A stretch of 64,000 nucleotides of DNA from RPQJ01 sp963823535. GTDB lineage: Bacteria > Pseudomonadota > Gammaproteobacteria > Steroidobacterales > Steroidobacteraceae. Position numbers and translations under genes: made by a program. Location: contig CAWGLZ010000004.1 in the NCBI GenBank assembly GCA_963823535.1, positions 434,001-498,000 of the forward strand, given 5' to 3'. Under the pieces are notes generated by a model that saw nothing but the letters and a program-made list of their open reading frames with translations, did not search any database and had not been told where the DNA came from. Position 1 is the first letter of the stretch. The number at the start of each line of letters is the position of its first letter. Below, piece by piece: positions 1-8,740 of the stretch.

Positions 1-1485
1 GTGATCGAAGTCGAGTTGAACCAGGGAACGTGGCGGATGGTGCCGGGGACACGCTGGACGCGGCGCGTCACGGGCCGGACGCCGATCGAGATTGCGGGCC
101 CGGCGCGTGGCCACGCGCTGCTCAGGACGCGGGACGATCCGGGCGGCACCGTCGTGCTCGGCATGCTCGGGAACTGTGCGGGCGGCAAGACGCCCTGGGG
201 CACCTACCTGACGGCCGAGGAAAACATCGACGACTACTTTGGCCGATTCGACGCCTGGCGCGCGGGCCAGCCGGCCGATTCGCGCCTGCTCGCGGCCCAT
301 CGGCGGTTTCCGCTCATGGAGACGAGCCTGCATGGCTGGGAATTCACCGAGGCGCGCTTCGATGTCCGGCACGAGCCCCGCGAGGCGCTGCGCTTTGGCT
401 GGATCGTCGAGATCGATCCGCTGGATCCTGCGGCGCCCGTCCGCAAGCGCACGGCACTCGGCCGCTTCTGCCACGAGGGGGCCACCTGCGTCGTGACCCG
501 GGACGGGCGAGTGGCGGTGTACACGGGCGATGACGACAAGTTCGAGTACCTGTACAAGTTCGTCAGCCGCGACCGCTGCGATCCGCGCGATCGGCGGGCG
601 AACCGGGACCTGCTCGACCACGGGACCCTGCACGTTGCGCGCTTCGATTCCGACGGCACCGGCGAGTGGTTGCCGCTGGTGCACGGTCGGGGGCCGCTGG
701 TCGCGAGCGCGGGCTTCGCGGACCAGGCAGAGGTGTTGATCCGCGCGCGTGCGGCCGCCGACCTGCTCGGCGCGACGCCGATGGATCGTCCCGAGGACGT
801 GAAGGTCAATCCCCGGACAGGTCTGGTCTACGTGGCGTTCACCAAGAACGACGAGCGTTCACCCGGCGCCAGCGCGCGCTCGGTCTCCGGGCGCACGCTC
901 GACACCCGGATCGACGCGGCCAATCCGCGCCCGGCCAACGATTTCGGGCACATCCTCGAGGTCGCCGAGACAGGCGAGGATGCGGGAGCGACGACGTTCC
1001 ACTGGAACATCTTCCTGTTGGCTGGCGATCCCCGGGAGGCGGGCGCACGCTTCCTGACCGCGGTGGCCGATCTCGAGCCCGGACGGCTCGCGAGCCACGA
1101 TACGTATTACGCCGGGTTTGGTGACGCTCGGGACATCGCGCCGATCGGCTGCCCCGACAACCTGGGATTCGATCCCGAGGGCCATCTGTGGATCGTCACG
1201 GATGGGGCACAGCCCCGGGGCGACCACAACGGTGCCTTCGCCGTGCCGGTTGCCGGCTCCGAGCGGGGTCGCTTGCGGCAGTTCATGAGCGCCCCGCGCG
1301 GCGCCGAGGTCTGCGGCTGCGAATTCACGCCGGACGGCGAGACCTTGTTCCTGTCGGTCCAGCATCCCGGCGAGGGGGGCACCTTGTCTCAACCGATCAG
1401 TGACTGGCCGGATCGTGACGGCCGGCCTCCGCGGCCGAGCGTCATCGCCGTGCGCAGGCGCGACGGCGGCCGCGTCGGGAGCTGA
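1..1485 (+). CDS. PhoX/DUF839-family protein, 5' end outside window
   Basis: The reading frame is open from the first base, so the N-terminal part lies outside the window and the GTG at position 1 need not be the start. The visible 494 residues match the catalytic part of the DUF839/PhoX family, monomeric beta-propeller phosphatases that are usually exported by Tat and use Ca and Fe. The diagnostic stretch GGKTPWGTYLTAEEN lies near residues 61-75, followed by propeller strands such as RPEDVKVNPRTGLVYVAFT (about 262-280) and a C-terminal DNLGFDPEGHLWIVTDG block. Family members are usually 600 residues or more, so 100-200 residues are probably missing. Whether this copy is a true alkaline phosphatase or an uncharacterised DUF839 relative cannot be told. 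A small membrane peptide gene follows 9 bases downstream. Confidence 0.88.
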   Translation: MIEVELNQGTWRMVPGTRWTRRVTGRTPIEIAGPARGHALLRTRDDPGGTVVLGMLGNCAGGKTPWGTYLTAEENIDDYFGRFDAWRAGQPADSRLLAAHRRFPLMETSLHGWEFTEARFDVRHEPREALRFGWIVEIDPLDPAAPVRKRTALGRFCHEGATCVVTRDGRVAVYTGDDDKFEYLYKFVSRDRCDPRDRRANRDLLDHGTLHVARFDSDGTGEWLPLVHGRGPLVASAGFADQAEVLIRARAAADLLGATPMDRPEDVKVNPRTGLVYVAFTKNDERSPGASARSVSGRTLDTRIDAANPRPANDFGHILEVAETGEDAGATTFHWNIFLLAGDPREAGARFLTAVADLEPGRLASHDTYYAGFGDARDIAPIGCPDNLGFDPEGHLWIVTDGAQPRGDHNGAFAVPVAGSERGRLRQFMSAPRGAEVCGCEFTPDGETLFLSVQHPGEGGTLSQPISDWPDRDGRPPRPSVIAVRRRDGGRVGS

Positions 1486-1494
1486 GGCCGCACC

Positions 1495-1638
1495 GTGCTC
1501 AAGGTGCTCGGCATCGTGCTGCTGGTCGGCCTGATCCTCGTCGGGGCCCTGCTGCCGCTCAAGTACACGGCTCGAATGGGACTGCCGCGACAGTCACGCG
1601 CCAAGGACAGTCGTCCGACCGGACGCGAGGAAGGCTGA
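1495..1638 (+). CDS. Small single-span membrane peptide, function unknown
   Basis: A 47-residue frame starts with GTG nine bases after the DUF839 stop and runs to a TGA at 1636-1638. It begins MLKVLGIVLLVGLILVGALL, one hydrophobic segment of about 18 residues, then LPLKYTARM and a charged tail (SRAKDSRPTGREEG). The close spacing and the clean hydrophobic-then-basic layout argue for a real gene translated with its upstream neighbour. I do not recognise a named family. It is probably an inner-membrane peptide with its tail in the cytoplasm; no function is claimed. Confidence 0.6.
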   Translation: MLKVLGIVLLVGLILVGALLPLKYTARMGLPRQSRAKDSRPTGREEG

Positions 1639-1690
1639 GCCGCCAGGAATTCCAGGGTGCGCCCGGCACGTGGGGTCGGGCTGCCGGTGG

Positions 1691-4600
1691 CTACTTGAGC
1701 CCGAGTTCGAAGCGAACCCTGTTCTCGTGGCTCGTGACCTTGCCGTCACGGACCTTGAAGACGCGCGTCGGATCGACGCCGCCGCCCTCGAGCAGTGCGC
1801 CCTCGATCGCGCCTGCGCGCGCCTCGGCCAGACGCTCGAGCTCGGTCTCGGACACCATGATGCCCTCGCGTGCCTTGCCCTCGAGGAACTCGATCTTCGC
1901 GGCCTGTCGCAGCGCCTTGGCTTCGGCACGGGAAGTGCCCTCGGGCGGCTCGGGCGGCTCGGGAATCTGCGGCTCGGCACCGGTTTGCTGCTTCACCAGG
2001 GTCGACAGGACCGCGATCTGCTGCTTCGGCTCGAGCTGATCGAAGGCCGGGACGGATTCCCCGTCCTTGCGCCGTCCGCCGAGTGCCACGCCCGTCGCCG
2101 CCGTCACCGCGTCTTCGTAGGCACGCTCGACCAGCCTCGGCTTGTCGATCTCGGGCACTGTCCCGATGGGAATCTCGAGGTTGAGTTCCGGCTTCTCGAC
2201 CAGGCTCCTGGACAGGGCCGCCAGGCGCTCGCCAATCGCCGGATCGAGCGTCGCCTCGCCGGGCGCGAAGTCCACGAACTGGGCATCTTCCGCACCTTCG
2301 AACAATGAGCCGAGCAGGGCAAAGGGCGCGGTCACGGCCTTGACGATGATGTTCTTGATGACCTGCCAGACGATGGGCCCGATCCGGAACGTCGGGTCGT
2401 CGAGGGTTCCGCCCACGGGAACATCGAGCTTGATCACACCATCCTTGTCCTTGAGCAGCGAGGTCGCGAACTTGACCGGCAACGTCGCTTCACCCTGGGT
2501 CTCGGTCGCCTCGCCCCACTCGAGCTGATCGACGCGGATCTCGTGCTGCGCATCGAGCTTCCGCTCCTGGATCAGGTAGTGGAGATCGGTCGTGAGCTTG
2601 CCCTTGGCGATATTGAAGCCGGCGATGGGTCCGGAGTAGGGATTGAAGATCGGCAGCTCGATGTTCTCGAACCGAAGGCCCATGTCGGTATAGCGGTCGA
2701 AGGCGAACGGCTGGAGTTCACCCTTGATCGCGACGGGCGAGAACTCCCCGACGCTGCCCGCGAGGTCGACCGCGGCGCGGGCGTTGGCCGCGGACGAGAT
2801 GCCGGTGATCGTGCCCTCGAGGTCCTGCACCTCGGCGGAGAAATTCGGTTGGACGAAGTAGTCGGAGAAATTCATCCGGCCGCCATCGATGCGGACCTGC
2901 CGGACGCGGATCGGCATCGACTCCGAGGCGGGCGTCGTCGCGGGAGCCGGGGCGGGCTTCGCCGCGCCCGATTTGCGCGCTTTCTCCGCCGCCTTCTCGG
3001 CCGCCTCGGCTTCCTTCGCGATCCGGCGCTTTTCGGCGGGCGAGCGCGCCGCGTCCGCCGCCGCGGCCGCACGGCGTTCCTCGAGTATCGCCGCGGTCCC
3101 CGCGGGATCGAGCACGGCGGCGATGTTGACGATCTGCTGCTCGCTGATGATGACCCTGGCATAGGGTTGCGTGACGAGTACCTGGTCGATGCTGAGCGCA
3201 TCGGGCCCCATCGCGAAACTCAATTTCTTCAACTGGAGCCTGCGGAAGTTGACCAGGTCCTGCTCGAGGGCGTTGTCCACCGACTTGAAGTCGCCGATCG
3301 AGACCTCGCCCTCGAACTGGATCTCGGGTCGGTCGCGACCGGGCGGGTCGAGCCGGGCCTTGCCCGCGACGTCCAGCTCGCCGCCCGTGATGGTCAGGTC
3401 GGCCAGCGGCAGGATGTACGGCTGCAGGATCTGCATGCGCGCCTTGGCGAGCTTGACGTCGAGCTCGGCCGCCAGCGGATCCGGAGTGAGTGTGCCCGAG
3501 GCCTCGAAGCTGGCGTGATCGTTGATCGTCGCCGTCAACGTGACTGGCAGCGGACGCGCGAGGTCGAGGCTCGCCTCGCCGACACGGGCGCTGACCGGTG
3601 CGATCGAGAACTTCTTGGTCGGCTCGGTGGAGCGGTCCTCGAAGTCGATCGCGGCGCGGTCGATCGCGATGCTGGAAACGGTGACCGTCCAGGGTTGTGC
3701 TGAGGGCTCGTCGGTACTGCTCATGTCCGCCGTTGCGGCGGCGCCATCCGTCGGTTCGCGGTCCGTCGCGGGGCTTGCGGGCGCGGCGGGCTGGGCCGCT
3801 GGCGCAAAGAGCCGCTGCAGGTTGACCGAGCCGTCGGGCGACAGCCAGGCCTGCGTCGTCAGGTCGGCCACGGTGATCGTGCCGACGGTGACCGATTGCC
3901 CGAGCAGCGAGAGGGACGTATCAGCCACTCCGATCGACGGGATCTTTACCCAGTCCTCGGACTCCCCCCGTGCACGGAGAGCGAGTCCGGTCAGGTCGAT
4001 CCTGGGCAGTTGGACCTCGAGCGACAAGGGTTCGCCGAGCGTCACGTGGTAGGTTCCGGCGAGATCGATGGACCCGCTCGTCAGGCCGAACGGCAGTGCC
4101 TCGCCGAGGAACTCCGCGACGCCGGGTGCCTGCAGGCCGACCACCTTGAACTCGCCCTCCGACAGGATGAGCGGGGCGAGCGCGAATCGTCCTTTCCATT
4201 CGAACGACTCGTCGGAGTGGGTGTTCGCCGTGAAGCGGAAATCGCCGCCCTCGGGGGTCGTGCGGAAATCCTGGAGCGCGAATCCGACGTCGCGGAAGTT
4301 GCGCTCGAACGGCGTGGCACGGGCGTTGTCGACGAACTGCACAAGGCCCTGTCCGACCGCCAGGGACTGGATCCACAGGCTCGGCGGTGGCTCGTCCTCG
4401 GCCTGTGGATCTTCCGGCAAGGCCAGGTCCGCAAGGTTCAGGGCTCCGTCCGGTCGAACGACGGCGCGTACCACCGGCGCGTCCACCGTGATGTCCTTGA
4501 AGACGAAGGCGCGCTCCCAGAGGGAGGACAGCTCGAAATCGACGAACAGGCGATCGAACCCGATCATGGTCTCGCCGTCGACGTCCGGCAGCGACAGGTC

Positions 4601-4810
4601 GCGGACGTCGAGCTGGAGCTTGAAGGGGTGGATCTGTACCGCGCCGATCTGCAGCTCGCGGCCATAATTTTCGCGAACGAAGGCCTGTGCCTGGTCGCGA
4701 ACGATCCCGGGTGCGACCTTGAATCCGAGCAGCGCATACAGACCCACCAGCAGGACGGGGACCAGTAGTGCCCAGAAGATCTTTGACTTGTATATCTCGG
4801 CCGGTCGCAT
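1691..4810 (-). CDS. AsmA-like DUF748 domain envelope protein
   Basis: This is a 1039-residue protein of the DUF748/AsmA-like superfamily. It starts MRPAEIYKSKIFWALLVPVL, with one transmembrane helix at about residues 10-28 followed by FKVAPGIVRDQAQAFVRENY, and the rest is periplasmic repeats of AsmA type. A low-complexity Ala/Lys/Glu region (EERRAAAAADAARSPAEKRR) interrupts the middle. The C-terminal part (DFAPGEATLDPAIGERLAAL) is typical of DUF748 proteins. The frame can be extended to 4927, but that would overlap the end of aqpZ and place 39 poorly membrane-like residues before the anchor, so the ATG at 4810 is preferred. AsmA-like proteins are implicated in outer-membrane assembly and lipid transport; the role here is inferred from family only. 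Confidence 0.9.
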   Translation of the reverse strand: MRPAEIYKSKIFWALLVPVLLVGLYALLGFKVAPGIVRDQAQAFVRENYGRELQIGAVQIHPFKLQLDVRDLSLPDVDGETMIGFDRLFVDFELSSLWERAFVFKDITVDAPVVRAVVRPDGALNLADLALPEDPQAEDEPPPSLWIQSLAVGQGLVQFVDNARATPFERNFRDVGFALQDFRTTPEGGDFRFTANTHSDESFEWKGRFALAPLILSEGEFKVVGLQAPGVAEFLGEALPFGLTSGSIDLAGTYHVTLGEPLSLEVQLPRIDLTGLALRARGESEDWVKIPSIGVADTSLSLLGQSVTVGTITVADLTTQAWLSPDGSVNLQRLFAPAAQPAAPASPATDREPTDGAAATADMSSTDEPSAQPWTVTVSSIAIDRAAIDFEDRSTEPTKKFSIAPVSARVGEASLDLARPLPVTLTATINDHASFEASGTLTPDPLAAELDVKLAKARMQILQPYILPLADLTITGGELDVAGKARLDPPGRDRPEIQFEGEVSIGDFKSVDNALEQDLVNFRRLQLKKLSFAMGPDALSIDQVLVTQPYARVIISEQQIVNIAAVLDPAGTAAILEERRAAAAADAARSPAEKRRIAKEAEAAEKAAEKARKSGAAKPAPAPATTPASESMPIRVRQVRIDGGRMNFSDYFVQPNFSAEVQDLEGTITGISSAANARAAVDLAGSVGEFSPVAIKGELQPFAFDRYTDMGLRFENIELPIFNPYSGPIAGFNIAKGKLTTDLHYLIQERKLDAQHEIRVDQLEWGEATETQGEATLPVKFATSLLKDKDGVIKLDVPVGGTLDDPTFRIGPIVWQVIKNIIVKAVTAPFALLGSLFEGAEDAQFVDFAPGEATLDPAIGERLAALSRSLVEKPELNLEIPIGTVPEIDKPRLVERAYEDAVTAATGVALGGRRKDGESVPAFDQLEPKQQIAVLSTLVKQQTGAEPQIPEPPEPPEGTSRAEAKALRQAAKIEFLEGKAREGIMVSETELERLAEARAGAIEGALLEGGGVDPTRVFKVRDGKVTSHENRVRFELGLK

Positions 4811-4874
4811 CGGTTCCGTGTCTATTCGCGTATGGGTCGACAGGGCACCGCTGGCATGCAGACGCCGTTGCGGA

Positions 4875-5573
4875 CTATCCCTGCTCGTCGCCAAGCCAAC
4901 GATACACGTAGCCCGCAACCAGTGCACCGAGGATCGGTGCGATCCAGAACAGCCACAACTGGCCGAGCGCCCAATCGCCGACGAAGACCGCCGGGCCGGT
5001 GCTGCGGGCCGGGTTGACCGAGGTGTTGGTGACGGGAATGCTGACCAGGTGGATCAGGGTCAGGGCCAGCCCGATGGCGATCGGCGCAAGGCCCTGGGGC
5101 GCGCGCCGGTCCGTGGCGCCGAGAATGATGACCAGGAACATCAGGGTCATCACGAATTCCGCCAGGAATCCCGAGGCCATGGAATAGCCGCCGGGCGAGT
5201 GCTCGCCGTAGCCGTTGGAGGCGAGGCCGCTCGACACCTCGAAACCCGGTTGCCCGGAGGCAATCATCAGCAGCACGAAGGCGCCGAGGATCGCGCCCAT
5301 GACCTGGCTCACGATGTAAGGCAGGACCTCGCCAGTCGGGTGCCGGCCGCCTGCCCAGAGCCCCATGGTGACCGCCGGGTTGAGGTGGCAACCGGAGATG
5401 TGGCCGATGGCAAAGGCCATCGTGAGAACGGTCAGGCCGAAGGCCAGCGACACGCCCAGCAGGCCGATGCCGACCTCGGGAAATGCGGCGGCCAGCACGG
5501 CGCTGCCGCAACCGCCCAGCACCAGCCAGAAGGTGCCAATGAACTCCGCCGCGAGCTTCTTCGACATTGCCAT
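4875..5573 (-). CDS. aqpZ: Aquaporin Z
   Basis: The 232-residue protein is a standard aquaporin with six membrane helices and both half-helix motifs: NPAVT at about residues 64-68 and NPARS at about 178-182. It starts MAMSKKLAAEFIGTFWLVLG, the usual AqpZ amino end, and reads HISGCHLNPAVTMGLWAGGR through the first NPA loop. AqpZ passes water across the inner membrane. A second methionine (codon 3) is an alternative start. It is transcribed leftward and ends 64 bases before the DUF748 start, so the two may share a transcript. Confidence 0.97.
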   Translation of the reverse strand: MAMSKKLAAEFIGTFWLVLGGCGSAVLAAAFPEVGIGLLGVSLAFGLTVLTMAFAIGHISGCHLNPAVTMGLWAGGRHPTGEVLPYIVSQVMGAILGAFVLLMIASGQPGFEVSSGLASNGYGEHSPGGYSMASGFLAEFVMTLMFLVIILGATDRRAPQGLAPIAIGLALTLIHLVSIPVTNTSVNPARSTGPAVFVGDWALGQLWLFWIAPILGALVAGYVYRWLGDEQG

Positions 5574-5728
5574 TCCGGTGTCCTGTTGGTTGATGCCGCT
5601 TGGAACGGGGCGCTCTGCCCGAGGCGCAATCTACCGGCTCCGAGGAACTGTCGACAAGAACTATCGCGTCGATGCAATCCCGTGCCGGCAACAGTGCACG
5701 CCGTTGCGTCGCCGGGTTGACGCATAAT

Positions 5729-7180
5729 CTAGCAATGGTCGTCCGGATCCGGCAGGACCTTGCCCGGGTTCAGGATTCCCTTCGGATCCAGCGCGCGCTT
5801 GATCGCCCGCATGACGTCGAGATCCACGGCGCTCTTGTAATGCGCGAGCGCCTCGCGTTTCAGGCGGCCGATGCCGTGCTCCGCGCTGATACTGCCGCCG
5901 TGACTGCGCGCGACGTCGTGGACCGCCGAGTTGATCGCTGGCGCGTGCGCCAGGAATTCCGCCGCATCGCCGCCCGACGGGACACTGACGTTGAAGTGCA
6001 GGTTGCCATCGCCGACGTGGCCGTACGCCACCATGCGTCCCGTCGGGACGATCGCGAGGACGGCCGCGGTGGCCTCCTCGTGAAAGCGGGGCAGAGCGGC
6101 CACGGGAACGGCAACGTCGTGCTTGATGCTCGCACCCTCCGCCCGTTGCGCCTCCGGAACCGATTCGCGCAACTTCCAGAGCGCCGCCCGCTGGGCCAGC
6201 GACTCCGAGATCGCGGCATCGGCGACCAGCCCGTCATTCATGGCTTGTCCCAGCGTCGTCTCGAGCAGGTCGCGCAACCCGGCGTCGTCGCGGGCGGTCG
6301 ACACCTCGCAGAGGACGTAGGACGCGGATGCGTGCGGCAGCGGGTCGACGACTCCCGGGACGTGGCGCAGCGTGAGTTCGACGGCGCTGCGCGGCAGGAA
6401 CTCGAAACTCGTCACTCCATCGCCGGTCGCGGAGCGAAGTCGCCCCAGCAGCTGCACCGCCGCCGCGAGTCCGGGCACCGCGACGAACGCCGTCTCCACG
6501 GTGCGCGGCCGCGGAAACAGCTTGAGGCTCGCGGCCGTGATCACGCCGAGCGTGCCTTCCGAGCCCACGAACAGGTCCTTGAGGTCGTAGCCGGTATTGT
6601 CCTTGCGCAGGCTTGTGAGCCCGTCGATCACGCGACCATCGGCCAGTACCACCTCGAGTCCGAGCACCAGGTCGCGCGTCACGCCGTAGCGGATGGCGTT
6701 CAGGCCGCCCGCATTCGTCGCGAGATTTCCGCCGATCTGGCAGCTGCCCTCGGATCCCAGCGACAGCGGGAACAAGCGGTCCGCTGCCTCTGCCGCCGAC
6801 TGGACGTCGGCGAGCAGGCATCCGGCTTCCACGACGATCGAGAAGTTGTCGGCATCCACGTCGCGTACACGGTTCATGCGCTTCAGGGAGAGTACGACCT
6901 CGTCGCCGCGCTCGCCCGGCGTGGCGCCGCCGCAGTAGCCTGTGTTGCCGCCGTGCGGCACGACGCCCACGCCCAGTTCGTTGCAGATTGCGAGGACCGC
7001 CGAGACGTCGGCCGTGGACGACGGGCAGGCGACCAGCGGCGTGGCGCCCCGGTACAGCCCGCGAAAGTCGACCAGGTACGGGGCCACGTCCTGCGGCGAC
7101 TCGAGGCATCCGGTGGCGCCGAGTGCGCGGCGGATCCTCGCTACGGCTGCGCGGACATTGTCTGGGACGGACGGGGCCAT
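5729..7180 (-). CDS. FAD-binding oxidoreductase, D-2-hydroxyacid dehydrogenase type
   Basis: This is a 483-residue flavoprotein of the VAO/GlcD superfamily. The FAD-binding type 4 domain occupies about residues 40-220, with the pyrophosphate-binding run VPHGGNTGYCGGATP near 75-89 and a second FAD contact around SEGSCQIGGNLATNAGGLNA. The C-terminal FAD-oxidase C domain contains YGHVGDGNLHFNVSVP and the conserved HGGSISAEHGIGRLKR. Members oxidise D-lactate, D-2-hydroxyglutarate or glycolate, passing electrons to quinone or an electron-transfer flavoprotein. The substrate cannot be chosen from sequence; it lacks the C-terminal Fe-S domain of larger relatives. It follows the thioredoxin-CcdA gene by 36 bases on the same strand. 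Confidence 0.93.
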   Translation of the reverse strand: MAPSVPDNVRAAVARIRRALGATGCLESPQDVAPYLVDFRGLYRGATPLVACPSSTADVSAVLAICNELGVGVVPHGGNTGYCGGATPGERGDEVVLSLKRMNRVRDVDADNFSIVVEAGCLLADVQSAAEAADRLFPLSLGSEGSCQIGGNLATNAGGLNAIRYGVTRDLVLGLEVVLADGRVIDGLTSLRKDNTGYDLKDLFVGSEGTLGVITAASLKLFPRPRTVETAFVAVPGLAAAVQLLGRLRSATGDGVTSFEFLPRSAVELTLRHVPGVVDPLPHASASYVLCEVSTARDDAGLRDLLETTLGQAMNDGLVADAAISESLAQRAALWKLRESVPEAQRAEGASIKHDVAVPVAALPRFHEEATAAVLAIVPTGRMVAYGHVGDGNLHFNVSVPSGGDAAEFLAHAPAINSAVHDVARSHGGSISAEHGIGRLKREALAHYKSAVDLDVMRAIKRALDPKGILNPGKVLPDPDDHC

Positions 7181-7216
7181 CGGCCGTTTATACCGCGATT
7201 TTCCCTGTCCGGGGGG

Positions 7217-8533
7217 TCAGGCCGGGGTCGGTGCCGATGCCTTCGCCAGCACCAGTGCAGCACCGACGGCGACGAGGAGGACCACGATCGACGCGAGCGG
7301 GTTGGTGAGCCACTGCGGCGCCAGGAGCAGCAGGAGCCCGAACCCGAGCATCATGAAGCCGGAGACGAGCTTGAGGATCCGGCCCTCCGATTCGCTCAGC
7401 TTGCGTGCGCCCATCGTCTTGACGAAGACGATCACGATGGCGAGCAGTGGAATGACGTAGATGACGTTGTACGCGGCCAGCCAGGCGTAGTACTGCCAGG
7501 TCTCGAGTTGCGCGAGCGTAAGCGCGCGGGTGTAGACCATCGGGAAACCGGCGGTGCACAGCAGTTCGTAGGAGTTGGCCACGATTGCCAGCAGCACGGT
7601 GCTCGCCAGCATGGGCCCCAGGCTCCCGGTCGTGACGATGTCCCGCATCCGCTTGAACAGACCGGGCTTGGCCGAATCGGGAATGGACAGGCTCGGCCCC
7701 TCCTTGAACCAGAAGTAGTCCTTGATGTTGAGCCCCGCGACGGCGAGCGCCAGCAACCCGGCGATCACGGTGATGATGCGCAGTTCGCCGGCGATCAGGA
7801 AGACGTTCAGCCACGCGGCCATGAACACGAAATAGACGAGCCCGGAGAACAGCACGAAGGTGCCGCCGACGATCGCCATGCGGGTCCGGCTCTTCGCGTG
7901 CACGAGCAGGCTGAGAAGGAAGAGCAGGACGAAGAACGCGCACGGATTGAAGGCATCCATGCCGGCCAGCACCAGTGTCATGACGGGCAGCGAGAAGGCC
8001 GCGGCGTCCACGGTACCGACGATGGGCAGGTGCACCTTCGTGCCCGTCGCCTCGCCAGCCTGGGTCGTCGGCGTGCCCGGGGCCGACGCCGCGGGAGTCC
8101 CGGTTGCCGTCGGATCGGCCAGCCTCTGCTCGTGGCACTGCTCCAGGGCGGAAGCGATCTCCGCGCCCGTGGTCTCGGCGTCGTCATACCCGATCAGGAC
8201 CTGCCGGCAGAAGATGAAGCCCGGCACCGAGAGTGCCTGCGTTCCAAGTGACAGCGCGGTTTCGTAATAGAAGCGCGCATTCGTGCGATTGTCCTTGACC
8301 GCGTACTTGCGCACCTCGAGCCAGGGCGAGCGGGCGGCAAGCTCGTCGATGAAGGGCGCCGCCGCCTGGCAGTGCGGACAGGTGGGCGAGAAGAAGTAGT
8401 ACAGGTGGACGACCGGCTTGCCGTCCGCGCCGGTGCCGTACCAGAACTCGTCGGACTGCGGGTCCGGCGCGGCGCCGGCGGCGCGGGCGAACACGAGCAG
8501 CGCCAGCAGCGGGAATAGTCGGATCAGGGGCAT
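7217..8533 (-). CDS. Exported thioredoxin fused to CcdA/DsbD-like membrane domain
   Basis: The 438-residue protein has a signal peptide (about residues 1-21), a thioredoxin-like domain with the redox motif CPHC at 52-55 (YYFFSPTCPHCQAAAPFIDE), a Thr/Ala/Pro-rich linker, and about eight membrane helices. The membrane part carries NPCAFFVLLFLLSLLV and a second cysteine in LLCTAGFPMVYTRAL, the paired Cys/Pro arrangement of CcdA and of the DsbD beta domain, which carry electrons across the inner membrane. The likely role is reductant delivery to periplasmic thiols. The order is the reverse of DsbD, where the thioredoxin domain is C-terminal. Start: the ATG at 8531-8533 gives a proper signal peptide. 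Confidence 0.85.
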   Translation of the reverse strand: MPLIRLFPLLALLVFARAAGAAPDPQSDEFWYGTGADGKPVVHLYYFFSPTCPHCQAAAPFIDELAARSPWLEVRKYAVKDNRTNARFYYETALSLGTQALSVPGFIFCRQVLIGYDDAETTGAEIASALEQCHEQRLADPTATGTPAASAPGTPTTQAGEATGTKVHLPIVGTVDAAAFSLPVMTLVLAGMDAFNPCAFFVLLFLLSLLVHAKSRTRMAIVGGTFVLFSGLVYFVFMAAWLNVFLIAGELRIITVIAGLLALAVAGLNIKDYFWFKEGPSLSIPDSAKPGLFKRMRDIVTTGSLGPMLASTVLLAIVANSYELLCTAGFPMVYTRALTLAQLETWQYYAWLAAYNVIYVIPLLAIVIVFVKTMGARKLSESEGRILKLVSGFMMLGFGLLLLLAPQWLTNPLASIVVLLVAVGAALVLAKASAPTPA

Positions 8534-8691
8534 GCGTGGGGGGCGGCAGTCGGAAAAGATCCGCGCATGATAGCGGCGGTCGTCGCGAACACCCTCCGGT
8601 CTTTTACCGATTCGGATACGGCATCCGGCGCTTGCAGTATCGCCGGCGGTTCAGTCGACGACGTTCTTCGGATCCGGCTGCTCGCCCGGGG

Positions 8692-8731
8692 GCGCCTGGC
8701 TGCCGACGCTAGCACGGATGCCGCCAGGCGC
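8692..8731 (-). terminator. Hairpin after kinase-like gene, possible terminator
   Basis: A perfect 9-bp inverted repeat (8692-8700 and 8723-8731, 22-nt loop) lies just past the stop of the leftward kinase-like gene at 8741. No U-run follows on the minus strand, so termination is only suggested by position. Confidence 0.3.
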
Positions 8732-8740
8732 GAGGGGACG

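Noticed and set aside
5600..8251. 883-residue plus-strand frame opposite the FAD oxidase and thioredoxin-CcdA genes
   Set aside because: High-GC antisense shadow with no domain; the minus-strand genes have clear motifs.
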